A DNA stretch of 64,000 nucleotides from Plantactinospora mayteni (GCF_016862935.1 NZ_BONX01000012.1:62001-126000); one strand, 5' to 3'; positions 41,811 to 51,044 are shown, counted from the first letter of the stretch. A program made the numbers and translations. The notes: generated by a model from the sequence alone, not told the origin.

Positions 41811-43562
41811 CTGAACAGCACCGAGACGACGTCCCCTGGCACCGAAGCCGCCGCCCCGCCGGCCCCCGGCAACGGGTCGACCGAGGTCGGACCGTGGTGG
41901 CGGCACGCGGTCATCTACCAGATCTATCCGCGCTCGTTCGCCGACTCGGACGGTGACGGCGTCGGCGACCTGCCCGGGATCACCGCCCGGCTGGACCACC
42001 TGGTCGAGTTGGGCGTGGACGCGGTGTGGCTGTCGCCGTTCTATCCGTCGCCGCAGGCGGACGCCGGCTACGACGTGGCCGACTACCGTGGCGTGGACCC
42101 GCTCTTCGGCACCCTGGCGGACCTCGACCGGCTGGTCGCCGAGACCCGGGCCCGGGGCCTGCGGTTCATCGTCGACCTCGTGCCCAACCACACCTCCTCG
42201 GCGCATCCGTGGTTCACCACCGCGCTGGCGGCCCGGCCCGGCAGCCCGGAGCGGCAGCGCTACATCTTCCGGGACGGTCGCGGCCCGGCCGGCACCGAAC
42301 CGCCGAACGACTGGCAGAGCGTCTTCGGCGGCCCGGCCTGGACCCGGGTCACCGAGCCGGACGGCAGTGCCGGGCAGTGGTATCTGCACCTCTTCGACCG
42401 TGGCCAGCCGGACCTGAACTGGGACCTCCCCGAGGTACGCGCCGAGTTCCGCGACATCCTGCGGTTCTGGCTGGACCGGGGCGTGGACGGGTTCCGGGTC
42501 GACGTGGCGCACGGGCTGGTCAAGCAGGCCGACCTGGCCGACTTCCATCCGCCGGTGGAGCCGGTCACCGGCGAGGGCATCGAGGGGCCCCGGCCGCCGA
42601 TGTGGGACCAGGACGGGGTACACGAGATCTACCAGGACTGGCGGCGGGTGCTGGACGGGTATCCGGGCGAACGGATCCTGGTCGCCGAGGCGTGGGTGCA
42701 GCCGGCCGAGCGGCTGGCCGCGTACGTCCGGCCGGACGAGATGCACCAGGCCTTCAACTTCGAATACCTGGAGGCGGCCTGGACCGCCCCGATCCAGTAC
42801 GCGGTGATCACCCGTTCGCTGGCCGCGAACGAGGCGGTCGGCGCCCCCACCACCTGGGTGCTCTCCAACCACGACGTACTGCGGCACGCCAGCCGGCTCG
42901 GGCTGCCGGTCGGCACGCCCCGTCCCCGGGGCATCGGCGTCGACGATCCGCAGCCGGACGCCGTCGTCGGGCTGCGCCGGGCCCGGGCGGCCACCCTGCT
43001 GATGCTCTCGCTGCCCGGCTCGGCCTACCTCTACCAGGGCGAGGAGCTGGGACTGCCGGAGCACACCACGCTGCCGGACGAGGCCCGGCAGGATCCGACC
43101 TGGGAGCGGAGCGAGCACGCCCAGCGGGGCCGGGACGGCTGCCGGGTGCCGATCCCGTGGGAGGCGGACGCCCCGTCGTACGGCTTCGGGCCGGGGGACG
43201 CGAGCTGGTTGCCGCAGCCCCCGCTCTGGGCCGAGTACGCCCCGGACCGGCAGCGCGGGGTCGCCGGCTCGACGTACGAGCTGTACCGGACCAGCCTGCG
43301 GCTGCGCCGGGAACTGCGGCTCGGCTCCGGCACGGTGTACTGGCTGACCAGCCCGGACGACGTGCTCTCCTTCCGCAACGGCGAGTTGCGGGTGCTGACC
43401 AACTTCGGCGCCGACCCGGCCGAGTTGCCGGCGGGCGCCGAACTGGTGCACGCCAGCGGCCCGCTCGACGCCGACGGGCGGGTACCGACCGACGTCACGG
43501 TCTGGCTCCGGGTCGCCGAGGAGACCGGGCACGAGGAGACCGGGCGCGGCGAAGATCACTGA
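41811..43562 (+). CDS. GH13 alpha-glucosidase/oligo-1,6-glucosidase, probable CTG start
   Basis: About 583 residues. The frame is clearly coding from 41811 (GPWWRHAVIYQIYPRSFADSDGDGVGDL ...), but no ATG, GTG or TTG precedes the conserved first strand; the only start-like codon with a ribosome binding site is CTG 41811 (GGGAGAG five bases upstream). GH13 regions are complete: DLVPNHTS, GFRVDVAHGL (nucleophile Asp231), VAEAWV (acid Glu293) and SNHD (Asp355). It hydrolyses alpha-glucosides delivered by the importer in the cytoplasm. Start codon is inference; TTG 42009 would remove the first catalytic-barrel strand. Confidence 0.85.
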   Translation: MNSTETTSPGTEAAAPPAPGNGSTEVGPWWRHAVIYQIYPRSFADSDGDGVGDLPGITARLDHLVELGVDAVWLSPFYPSPQADAGYDVADYRGVDPLFGTLADLDRLVAETRARGLRFIVDLVPNHTSSAHPWFTTALAARPGSPERQRYIFRDGRGPAGTEPPNDWQSVFGGPAWTRVTEPDGSAGQWYLHLFDRGQPDLNWDLPEVRAEFRDILRFWLDRGVDGFRVDVAHGLVKQADLADFHPPVEPVTGEGIEGPRPPMWDQDGVHEIYQDWRRVLDGYPGERILVAEAWVQPAERLAAYVRPDEMHQAFNFEYLEAAWTAPIQYAVITRSLAANEAVGAPTTWVLSNHDVLRHASRLGLPVGTPRPRGIGVDDPQPDAVVGLRRARAATLLMLSLPGSAYLYQGEELGLPEHTTLPDEARQDPTWERSEHAQRGRDGCRVPIPWEADAPSYGFGPGDASWLPQPPLWAEYAPDRQRGVAGSTYELYRTSLRLRRELRLGSGTVYWLTSPDDVLSFRNGELRVLTNFGADPAELPAGAELVHASGPLDADGRVPTDVTVWLRVAEETGHEETGRGEDH

Positions 43563-43689
43563 GCGGCGAGGATGACTGAGCGGTGAAAGTTACCGGGCGG
43601 TGAAGGTGATTGGGCGGTGAAAGCGGTCTGACAGCCGGCGAAGGTCTACTGGAGCGGTCGACACACCCGTGGGACCTGGGGGGAAACAC

Positions 43690-43968
43690 ATGATCACCCG
43701 ACTGCGCCGGATCGCCCTGACCGCTGCCCTGGCCGGCGGCCTCGTGCTGGGCGGCCTCGCGGCCACCTCGCCGGCCAGCGCCGCCACCGACGCCCGGAAC
43801 ACCGCCTCCGTCAGCCCGATGATGTACGTCGAGTACGGTCCGTTCTCCAGCTCGGACGCGTGCTACATCCACCGGGGGCTGAACGACTGGCGGTACAAGA
43901 GCGACTGCACGTTCCAGTGGGACAGCCGGCATCCGATCGGCTTCTACTACGGCGAGTACAACCGGTAG
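43690..43968 (+). CDS. Small secreted protein with one disulfide
   Basis: 92-residue exported protein. A signal peptide (RLRRIALTAALAGGLVLGGLAATSPASAA) leaves a mature part of about 60 residues rich in Tyr, Trp, Ser and Asp (MMYVEYGPFSSSDACYIHRGLNDWRYKSDCTFQWDS) with two cysteines. ATG 43690 has a GGGGGGAA site. No family recognised. Its stop abuts the stop of the convergent MFS gene. Could be a small inhibitor or surface protein; no function assigned. Confidence 0.75.
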   Translation: MITRLRRIALTAALAGGLVLGGLAATSPASAATDARNTASVSPMMYVEYGPFSSSDACYIHRGLNDWRYKSDCTFQWDSRHPIGFYYGEYNR

Positions 43969-45441
43969 TCAGCGGACCGGGCCGGCCGGGCGGGGATCCC
44001 CGGCCGGCCCGGCGCCGTCCGGGGCCACCTCCTCGGCCCGTGCGGTGAGCAGCTTGTGCACCTGCCGGATGTCCCCGGGGGCGCTGCGCGAGGCGAGCCA
44101 GTACATGATCCCGGTGGGGATGAAGAAGAGCTGGAAGGCGGCGAGCCCGACGGCGAAGTTCAGCGGTGGCGGGAACGCCGAGCGGAGCGCTGCGGCGGCC
44201 ACCCCGATCAGCCCGTTGCCGGCCGCCCGGCCCACCCCGTTGACCAGATTGCCGAGGCTGTAGACCGTACCCCGGTGTTCCGGCGGGTTGACATCGGCGA
44301 TCAGCGCGAACCAGTTCGGTGAGTTGGCCGAGGTGAGGCCGAGCGCGAGCAGGGCGGTGAGCAGGCTGAGCCCGACCGTCGGCTCGGTGAGGACGCTGCC
44401 GAGCACCGCTGCGGCCACCGCGCCGGCACCGGCGCCGTCCGGCACCTCGATCCGGATCGGCACGAAGAAGAGCACCGCGTAGAACGGCACCGCGGCCAGC
44501 ACCCCGACCGCCGCGACCAGGGCCCGGCCCCGGGGGGTACGCCGTTGCGCGGCGTCGCCGACCAGCCCGCCGACGATCGAGAGCACCCCACCGAGCTGGA
44601 ACAGTACGGCGAAGATGCTGCCCACCACCGTGGCGGTGGCCGACGAGTAGCCCTGGGCCTCGGCCCGTTCCCGGAACAGCGCCGGCAGCCAGACCAGCGA
44701 GCCGAAGGCCACCTGCGCGGTGAGCCCCTGGAGGATCAGCCACCGGTTCGTCCAGCCTCGCAGGATCACCGGCAGGTCGGCCCGGCTGATCCGGTAGTCG
44801 TAGTCCCCGCCGACCGCCAGCGCGTCGGTCAACTCCGGCTCGCTCTGGCCGCGCCGGATGTCGTAGGTGAACAGGTAGGCCGCGGTCGCCACCAGGCCGG
44901 CGACGCTGAGCAGCAGGAACGGGCGGCGCCAGTCCTGCGCGCCGAGTACGCCGCCGGCCAGGGTGCCGGCCAGGGTGCCGATGCCCTGGGAGAGCCCCCA
45001 GAAGCTGAGTACCACGCCCCGGCGGCGTGGGCTGACCAGGTCGGTGACCACGGAGAAGCCGACCGCGCCGACCGCGCCGAGCCCGATCGCGGCCAGCAGT
45101 TGCGCGCCGAAGAACGCCAGGTAGGTCGGGGCGAGCGCGCTGCCGGCCGTCCCGGCGGCCCAGAGCAGGGTGCCGAGCATGAGCAGCGGCTTGCGGTTGG
45201 CCCGGTCCCCGACGTACGCCCAGCCGACCGCGGCCACCGCGCTGACCAGGAAACTCGTCGCGGTGACCGCACCGACCGCGCCGATTCCGACGTCGAGGGC
45301 CGGGGCGATGGAGCCGTAGAGCGGTGGCACCAGCCCGATGGCCACGTTGTCCAGCGAGGCGAGCACGACGAAGACGGCGACGCTGTAGAACCGGTGGATC
45401 GGGCCCCCACCTCGGGCGACTCGCTGGCCACCGATCGTCAT
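43969..45441 (-). CDS. Major facilitator superfamily transporter
   Basis: 490-residue membrane protein with about 12 spans. The loop after span 2 (GWAYVGDRANRKPLLMLG) is the MFS motif GxxxDRxGRR variant, and a later SFWGLSQGIGTLAGTLAGG belongs to the antiport motif region. ATG 45441 is preferred to GTG 45450, but neither has a strong ribosome binding site. Substrate unknown. Divergent from the PadR operon, so it may be under PadR control. Confidence 0.88.
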   Translation of the reverse strand: MTIGGQRVARGGGPIHRFYSVAVFVVLASLDNVAIGLVPPLYGSIAPALDVGIGAVGAVTATSFLVSAVAAVGWAYVGDRANRKPLLMLGTLLWAAGTAGSALAPTYLAFFGAQLLAAIGLGAVGAVGFSVVTDLVSPRRRGVVLSFWGLSQGIGTLAGTLAGGVLGAQDWRRPFLLLSVAGLVATAAYLFTYDIRRGQSEPELTDALAVGGDYDYRISRADLPVILRGWTNRWLILQGLTAQVAFGSLVWLPALFRERAEAQGYSSATATVVGSIFAVLFQLGGVLSIVGGLVGDAAQRRTPRGRALVAAVGVLAAVPFYAVLFFVPIRIEVPDGAGAGAVAAAVLGSVLTEPTVGLSLLTALLALGLTSANSPNWFALIADVNPPEHRGTVYSLGNLVNGVGRAAGNGLIGVAAAALRSAFPPPLNFAVGLAAFQLFFIPTGIMYWLASRSAPGDIRQVHKLLTARAEEVAPDGAGPAGDPRPAGPVR

Positions 45442-45516
45442 GTCCGGCACTCAACCAGGATCAGGTAACGGCGGGATGACGGTGCCGTCGGGTGGGGTAC
45501 CCGCCGAAACACTAGG

Positions 45517-45544
45517 TTGAACTCTAGCTAGGGCTTGGTAGAGT
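45517..45544 (+). promoter_or_regulatory. PadR promoter with overlapping operator dyad
   Basis: TTGAAC (45517-45522), a 16-base spacer and TAGAGT (45539-45544) make a good promoter; ATG 45551 lies six bases further, so the message is leaderless. ACTCTA (45521-45526) and TAGAGT form an inverted repeat covering the promoter, a likely PadR autoregulatory site. Confidence 0.7.
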
Positions 45545-45550
45545 ACGACT

Positions 45551-45883
45551 ATGCCTGATCCCCGGATGACACTGCCCACCCGGGCGGTGCTGCGTACCCT
45601 GCTGGAGCACCCGTCGCGCGAGTTCTATGGGCTGGAACTCTGCGCCGCAGCCGGGCTGGCCAGCGGCACCATCCATCCCATCCTGGCTCGGTTGGAGAGT
45701 CTCGGTTGGCTCCGCTCCCGCTGGGAGGATCTGGACCCGCACGAGGCCGGTCGCCCACGCCGGCGTTACTACTCCCTCACCTCGGACGGGGCCGTCCAGG
45801 CCCACCGGGCACTGACTCAGGCGGACGCCCGGGTCGCCAGGCTCGGCGCGCTCCGGCCGGGACTCGCCGGAGGGCAGTCGTGA
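45551..45883 (+). CDS. PadR-family transcriptional regulator
   Basis: 110-residue winged-helix repressor: RTLLEHPSREFYGLELCAAAGLASGTIHPILARLESLGWLRSRWED ... GRPRRRYYSLTSDGA. The C-terminal helix is short, the subfamily-2 build. Start ATG 45551 is set by the promoter. Its stop overlaps the next start (GTGA). Ligand unknown; PadR proteins often respond to phenolics or antibiotics. Confidence 0.9.
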   Translation: MPDPRMTLPTRAVLRTLLEHPSREFYGLELCAAAGLASGTIHPILARLESLGWLRSRWEDLDPHEAGRPRRRYYSLTSDGAVQAHRALTQADARVARLGALRPGLAGGQS

Positions 45884-46506
45884 CCGGGCCGGGGCAGCCG
45901 CCGGAGGCGTACGAGATTACGGTCGGCAACGCCCTGCGACACGCCGACACCGCCGACGAGGTGGTACTGCGGGTCCTCGCCGGCCTGCGCGCTGCCGGCG
46001 GCCCCCGGACCGGCCCGCAGCCGCACCGCACGACGTCGGACTGGCCGCTGCCGCGCCGGATTCCGGGCCTCGACCCCGGCCCCTACGCGCCATGGGCGGA
46101 CCAGCCCCTCGTCCCGGCCGTCCGGGAGGCATCGGCCATCGCCACCAACACCAGCAACTACCTGCGGGGATGGCGGCTCGGCAACGAGGCCGTCCGGGCC
46201 GTCCGGGCTTTCGAGGCCGCGCGGCCGGCGGCTGCCGCAGCCGTGGCCGCCCCGATTCCGCCGCCGGCACTGCCCGGTGTGGTCCGCCGACGGATCGCCG
46301 CCCGGACCGGCGCCGCCGCGATGCGCCTGATCGGCCTCGTCGTACAGGCCCTGCCGGCCGGGGAACGCCCCCGTTACCAGGAGGAGTTCCGGGCCGAACT
46401 GAGCAGGCTGCACGGCCTGCACCAGCTCGGCTACGCCACCCGGCTACTGCTGTCGATGTTCGCGCTCCGCCGCGCGCTGCGGCAGACGCGGGTCGAGGCG
46501 GAGTAG
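45880..46506 (+). CDS. Hypothetical protein co-transcribed with PadR
   Basis: 208-residue protein starting at GTG 45880, overlapping the padR stop. N-terminal YEITVGNALRHADTADEVVLRVLAGLRAAGG and a C-terminal part with RYQEEFRAELSRLHGLHQLGYATRLLLSMFALRRALRQ, which resembles the tail of PadR-linked permease-prefix proteins. The middle is Ala/Pro-rich. Mostly soluble with one amphipathic C-terminal segment. Function unknown. Confidence 0.7.
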   Translation: MTGPGQPPEAYEITVGNALRHADTADEVVLRVLAGLRAAGGPRTGPQPHRTTSDWPLPRRIPGLDPGPYAPWADQPLVPAVREASAIATNTSNYLRGWRLGNEAVRAVRAFEAARPAAAAAVAAPIPPPALPGVVRRRIAARTGAAAMRLIGLVVQALPAGERPRYQEEFRAELSRLHGLHQLGYATRLLLSMFALRRALRQTRVEAE

Positions 46507-46508
46507 CT

Positions 46509-46811
46509 GTGCCACTGCGCCGGACCGGCACGGTCGTGGCCGGCGGCGGGGTCGTGGCCGGCCTGTCGATAGTGGACTGGTCGGTGCTGCTCGCGCTCCT
46601 CGCGGTCGGTGCGATGGCGGTGGGCGCCATCTGTTGGGTGGTGAGCGACCAGGAACGCCCGGAACGGCTCGCGCTGCTGATCCGTAGCTGGCGCGGTCAG
46701 CCGGAACCGACGCGACCACGCGCCCGGCCGGTGGCCCGCCGGCCGTCGGCGGCGGGAGCACGCGCCGCCGCGCCCGCCGCGAGGGCCGCCGGGACCACCG
46801 ACGGTCGATGA
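46509..46811 (+). CDS. Hypothetical single-span membrane protein
   Basis: 100-residue protein starting at GTG 46509, two bases after the previous stop, with GGAG in the overlap. One or two hydrophobic stretches (VVAGGGVVAGLSIV; WSVLLALLAVGAMAVGAICWVV) are followed by a basic, Arg/Ala/Pro-rich tail. Third gene of the PadR operon. Function unknown. Confidence 0.65.
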   Translation: MPLRRTGTVVAGGGVVAGLSIVDWSVLLALLAVGAMAVGAICWVVSDQERPERLALLIRSWRGQPEPTRPRARPVARRPSAAGARAAAPAARAAGTTDGR

Positions 46812-46970
46812 CCCGGCGACGCTACGTCCAGCGCGTGACGCGTACCGGGCCGGCGGCGCTATCCGAGTAGCCGGCTGGGGTGGGGTGTGCGCCCGGTGCC
46901 CCCAGCCACCGAACCACACCCCAGCCGGCCCGTCACCTCTCGCGCCAGCGGGACGGCGCCGGACGGTTCG

Positions 46971-47246
46971 TCACCGGGGCGGCAGGACGTCGCGGCGCTC
47001 CTCGACCCGGCGATACTCGGTCGGCTCGGTGGTGGTGACCTGGCGGTACTCGGTCGGCTCGGCCGTGGTCACCACCGAGCGGCGCCGGTTGTTCCAGATC
47101 ACCATGGTCATGATCAGACCCAGTACGCCGGCCGCCATCAGGATCCAGCCGACCACGTCCAGGTCCAGGCCGCCGATGGTGACGTTCAGAGCGAAGCTGA
47201 GGATCGCACCGAGCGCGATCAGGAAGATGCTGGTGCCGATACCCAT
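46971..47246 (-). CDS. DUF6458-like membrane protein
   Basis: 91-residue protein with two membrane spans (GIGTSIFLIALGAILSFAL and VVGWILMAAGVLGLIMTMVIW) and a polar tail RRRSVVTTAEPTEYRQVTTTEPTEYRRV with a duplicated TTEPTEYR unit. This is the DUF6458 pattern. ATG 47246 follows GAGGAGG. Function unknown. Confidence 0.85.
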   Translation of the reverse strand: MGIGTSIFLIALGAILSFALNVTIGGLDLDVVGWILMAAGVLGLIMTMVIWNNRRRSVVTTAEPTEYRQVTTTEPTEYRRVEERRDVLPPR

Positions 47247-47356
47247 GACACGCCTCCTCGTGGGGGGATGCTTGGCTGTCCCGACTGCTGCTACCCACTC
47301 CCCACAACGCCGAACCGTCGTACCGAGCCGCCCCGTCCCACCTGGCACCCGCCGAT

Positions 47357-47398
47357 CGTGTGCTCCTACTACCCCGCTGGGGGTAGTAGGAGCACACG
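47357..47398 (-). terminator. Nineteen-base perfect hairpin between amidase and DUF6458 genes
   Basis: Arms 47357-47375 and 47380-47398 are exactly complementary, with the four-base loop gctg. It lies 71 bases beyond the amidase stop on the minus strand and should terminate that gene. Confidence 0.7.
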
Positions 47399-47468
47399 CA
47401 GGGATCCGCGTCGGGGTCCACACCAGCAGTGCCGCCTCAGGCGGCGCCAGAACGATGCGGCGTGGACG

Positions 47469-49106
47469 TCATGGTGCGCAGCTCGGGTCGCGGTCACCGA
47501 AGTCGGCGCAGCGGAACAGCGACGGGTTGACCTGAGACGGCGGTCGCCACTTCAGCGACGCCTGCTCGTAGTCGTACGCGAAGGCCAGCAACTGGGCCTC
47601 GGTGTAGGCGGTACCCAGGAAGGACATCCCGACCGGGCGACCGTTCGCCGGGTCGTACCCGATCGGGACCGCGACCGACGGATACTGCGCCCGCGCGCCG
47701 ATCCCGGCCGACCCGCTGCCGACGAAGACGATCGCGTCCAGGTTCTCGGCGGCCAGTGTCGAGTCGATCCGCTCCCGTGCCCCGGCGATCCCGGTGTCCC
47801 GGTTGGACTCGTACGCCGCCTTGGCCACCGGATCGGTCAGGTCGACCTCGTTGGAGGCGGCGAGCTGGGTCTGGCCGAACTTGACCGTGCCCTCGTCGAC
47901 GTGCGCGAGGTTCCACTTCACCACGTCGTCCAGGGTCTCCATCGGGGCGTTGCGGGGCAGCCGGGCCAGGTAGGCGTTCAGGTCCCGCTTGAACTCGTAG
48001 GTCAGGATGCTCGGCGGCAGCCCGCCGGTGTTGACGGTGACCGGCACGACCGTGGCGCCCCGGGCCCGCAGCACGTCCAGCGCCTCGGTGAACAGCACCC
48101 CCTGGTTGCCGGTCGGGTTGCTGGCGACACCGATCCGCTTACCCCGCAACGCGGTCGTCGAGAGCGCCCGGGTGTAGTCGGTGCCGACCACGCCCGCGCT
48201 GGTCTCCGTGACCGGGTCCTCCGGGTCGATCCCGGTCAACGCGCTGAGCAGCGCGGCGGCGTCGTAGACGGTCCGGGTCATCGGGCCGGCGGTGTCCTGG
48301 CTGGCGGCGATCGGCACCACCCCGGTCCGACTGACCAGCCCCACCGTCGGCTTCACCCCGACCAGCGAGTTCGCCGCCGACGGGCTGAGGATCGAGCCGG
48401 AGGTCTCGGTACCGATGGTGACCGTGGCCAGTGCCGCCGCGGCGGCCGAGCCGGAACCCGAACTGGACCCGCTCGGGGTCTGGCTGACGTCGTACGGGTT
48501 GAGCACCTGGCCGCCGAGTCCGCTGTAGCCGGACGGCATCCCGTTGGTGGTGAAGTTGGCGAACTCGGTCAGGTTGGTCTTGCCCAGGATGATCGCCCCG
48601 GCCGCCTTCAGCCGGGTGACCAGGAAGGCGTCCTTCGCCGGGTACGAGTTCTCCAGCGCCATCGCCCCGGCGGTGGTCGGCAGCCCGGACAGGTCGATGT
48701 TGTCCTTGATCAGCACCGGGATGCCGTGCATCGGCCCCTTCGCCCGGCCCTTGCCGCGCTCCTGGTCGGCCCGCTTCGCCTGCGCGAGCGCGTCCCGGGC
48801 GACCACCCGGACGGCGTTCAGGCCCGGGCCGTTGGTGTTCAGCGTCCGGATCCGCTCCAGGTATGCCTGGACGAGTTCCTCCGAGCTGATCCGTCGGGCG
48901 GCCAGCGCCTCACGGATCTGCGGGATGCCGGCCCGTTCCAGGTCGAGCGGGAACGGCCGGTGCCGCCCGGTCGCCTCGGACGGGACGCCGAGCGAGGTGG
49001 CCACCAGTGCGGCGATGCCGACCAGGACGGTGGCGAGAACGACAGGCCGGAACGCGGATCGCGGCCGGATCGGCACAGCGGATTGATGCACAGCGGATTG
49101 ATGCAC
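47469..49106 (-). CDS. Membrane-anchored amidase-signature hydrolase
   Basis: 545-residue protein of the amidase signature family. A signal anchor at about residues 15-38 (FRPVVLATVLVGIAALVATSLG) precedes the catalytic domain. The Ser-cisSer-Lys triad is visible: IKDNID (Lys), TPSGSSSGSGSAAAAA (cis-Ser) and GTETSGSI (nucleophile Ser). GTG 49106 lies seven bases after GGAAGGG. The first codons contain a duplicated HQSAV unit from a 15-base tandem repeat. Substrate unknown; the anchor puts it outside the membrane. Confidence 0.88.
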   Translation of the reverse strand: MHQSAVHQSAVPIRPRSAFRPVVLATVLVGIAALVATSLGVPSEATGRHRPFPLDLERAGIPQIREALAARRISSEELVQAYLERIRTLNTNGPGLNAVRVVARDALAQAKRADQERGKGRAKGPMHGIPVLIKDNIDLSGLPTTAGAMALENSYPAKDAFLVTRLKAAGAIILGKTNLTEFANFTTNGMPSGYSGLGGQVLNPYDVSQTPSGSSSGSGSAAAAALATVTIGTETSGSILSPSAANSLVGVKPTVGLVSRTGVVPIAASQDTAGPMTRTVYDAAALLSALTGIDPEDPVTETSAGVVGTDYTRALSTTALRGKRIGVASNPTGNQGVLFTEALDVLRARGATVVPVTVNTGGLPPSILTYEFKRDLNAYLARLPRNAPMETLDDVVKWNLAHVDEGTVKFGQTQLAASNEVDLTDPVAKAAYESNRDTGIAGARERIDSTLAAENLDAIVFVGSGSAGIGARAQYPSVAVPIGYDPANGRPVGMSFLGTAYTEAQLLAFAYDYEQASLKWRPPSQVNPSLFRCADFGDRDPSCAP

Positions 49107-49252
49107 CTGCACGCCCTTCCATGACGCCACGCCCGGGCGGCCCACGGACACCCGGACGCGAGGGGGATCTCGGAAGCACAAGGTCTTGATGTTGACGCTA
49201 CGATACGGATCGATTTCCGCCCGGTAAAACGATCTTCGTCTCCGCCGGCCAT

Positions 49253-49341
49253 GCCGTTCCCCCGCCGGTGTTCCCGGCAGCACCGCCAGCCCCGCAGTGC
49301 CGTTCCCGGCCGGTGTTCCTGCCAGCGCCGCCAGCCCCGCC
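49253..49341. repeat. Two ~44-bp imperfect tandem repeats
   Basis: Two imperfect copies (about 49253-49295 and 49297-49341) of a unit beginning gccgttccc and ending gccagccccgc. Non-coding; between the amidase start and the next gene's stop. Confidence 0.55.
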
Positions 49342-49394
49342 GGGCCGTTCCGGCCCGCGCCGGTCCGCGCCGGCCCGTTCCGGCCGGCACTGGC

Positions 49395-50900
49395 TCAGCG
49401 GTTGAGCGTGCGGGTCAGGCCGGCGACGACTGCCGTGGTGAGCACCCAACCGGCCAGGACCAGCAGCGCGGCCACGTATTCCGTGCCACCGCTCGGTTTC
49501 CAGGCGTTGTCGTGCCCGAGGTTGACAATCGGCAGCAGCAGGTCGAGGGCCTGGAGCGCGGCGTTCCGCTCCGGCGCCTCGGCCGGGTTACGGGCCACCG
49601 ACGGGTCCAGGGCGAAGCTGAGCGTACCCAGTGCCCAGAAGCCGACCAGCCAGATGCCGGCCAGCCAGGTGCGATAGCCGTACCCGACCAGGGCGTCGAC
49701 CAGACAGCCGAAGAGCCGCCCCGGAACCCGCAGGGTGGCCCGCCGTCGCCGCTGCCGCTCCAGCAGTACCCGGCGGGCCTCCGCCTCCTGCCCACCCCGC
49801 CGGTACTGCTCGGCGAGTTGCTCGTACGGCTGCGGGGTGTAGCCGTCGGGACTGCGCCGCAGCCAGTCCAGCCGCTGCCGCACGGTGACCGGCACCGGTG
49901 GCGACGGCGCGTGCGGTGCGGACGGCGCACGGGCGATCAGCAGCCGGTAGGTGCAGCCGATCAGATCGAGTTCCGCCGGCCAGGTCGCCGGATCGTCGAA
50001 GATCGAGTCGGCCTGTAGACCGGAGAGCCGGACCCGCCCGGTCGGCCGCTCGGCGAAGGTCAGCCAGACGCTGCCGGCCCGGGCACCACCGAGATGCAGG
50101 GTGAACATTCCCGCCCCACGGAGTACGGCGTTGTGGAAGTTGAGCTGGTTGCCGACCTGGGCATGGATGAGCAGTACGTCGCCCTCGGCGGTGAAGCCGT
50201 ACCGGGCGGTGAGGCTGCCGGCCACGGTCAGCCGGTCGGCACTCAGCGCCGCCCCGGTCGGATGCCGCAGGGTGGCGCCGTCGAGATCGAGGTTGCCGCC
50301 GACCTTGGCACCACCGAGCCAGACCTGACCCTCGGCGACGAAACCCTGCCGGGCGTGCAGGTTGCCGGTCACGGTCAGCCGACCCGCCGCCAGGGCCGTA
50401 CCAGGGTCGATCGGCGGGAAGACCGGATCGCCGCTCGGCTCGGCCCGATCGGACAGCCGCGAGCCGTTCAGGGTGACCGTGCCACCGACCTGGGCATCTC
50501 GCAGGTCGATCGGGCCGGTGACGACACAGTGCAGCAGCGCCAGATCGCCGCGCAGGTCGAGCAGCCGGGCCCGAAGTCCGGGCAGGGCGCAGTCGGTGAG
50601 GACCAGGTTGACCGCCCGGGCCTCGGTCAACTCGGGTACGTCGGTGAAGGTGCACCCGCCGATCGAGACCGGCACGGTGATCTCGGCGTGCCGCAGGTCG
50701 AGCCGGCCGACGATCCGGGCCGACCGCAACCGCAGCCCGGCCCGGGAGCCCGCCCGGTCACCGCCGCCGGCGAGCAACTCCACCAGCAACTCCGCCCGGA
50801 CCGGATAGGTCGTGCCGCGCAGGTCGACCTCGGCCCCCCGGCCGAACGCCGCCCACACCCGCCGTTCCGCCGGATTCCACCGCCAGGAAGCCCTTCGCAC
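49395..50900 (-). CDS. Beta-helix/bactofilin-like protein with C-terminal membrane spans
   Basis: 501-residue protein. Residues about 50-300 form repeated short beta turns (IVGRLDLRHAEI, GGTVTLNGSRLS, GGNLDLDGATLRH, VAGSLTARYGF) like pentapeptide or bactofilin-type beta-helices. Two or three C-terminal membrane spans follow (WLAGIWLVGFWALGTLSFAL, VAALLVLAGWVLTTAVVAGL). Relatives are often labelled membrane-associated oxidoreductase without proof. GTG 50900 has no ribosome binding site. Function unknown. Confidence 0.75.
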   Translation of the reverse strand: MRRASWRWNPAERRVWAAFGRGAEVDLRGTTYPVRAELLVELLAGGGDRAGSRAGLRLRSARIVGRLDLRHAEITVPVSIGGCTFTDVPELTEARAVNLVLTDCALPGLRARLLDLRGDLALLHCVVTGPIDLRDAQVGGTVTLNGSRLSDRAEPSGDPVFPPIDPGTALAAGRLTVTGNLHARQGFVAEGQVWLGGAKVGGNLDLDGATLRHPTGAALSADRLTVAGSLTARYGFTAEGDVLLIHAQVGNQLNFHNAVLRGAGMFTLHLGGARAGSVWLTFAERPTGRVRLSGLQADSIFDDPATWPAELDLIGCTYRLLIARAPSAPHAPSPPVPVTVRQRLDWLRRSPDGYTPQPYEQLAEQYRRGGQEAEARRVLLERQRRRRATLRVPGRLFGCLVDALVGYGYRTWLAGIWLVGFWALGTLSFALDPSVARNPAEAPERNAALQALDLLLPIVNLGHDNAWKPSGGTEYVAALLVLAGWVLTTAVVAGLTRTLNR

Positions 50901-50991
50901 GAGAGCGAGAATTCCAGATGGCCACCCCGCACGGGTACCCCGGCGACCACCGCCAGTCAGTCCAGGTCGGACCCCGCCGGCCCGATCGGGC

Positions 50992-51044
50992 GGTCACTCG
51001 GGGTCGTGCACGGTCGGGTGGTCACTCGGGGTCGTGCACGGTCG
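50992..51044. repeat. 28-bp tandem repeat covering a stop codon
   Basis: A unit starting ggtcactcggggtcgtgcac occurs at 50992 and 51020. The second copy contains the true TGA of the leftward gene at 51022; the first looks like a duplication of the gene end. Confidence 0.7.
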
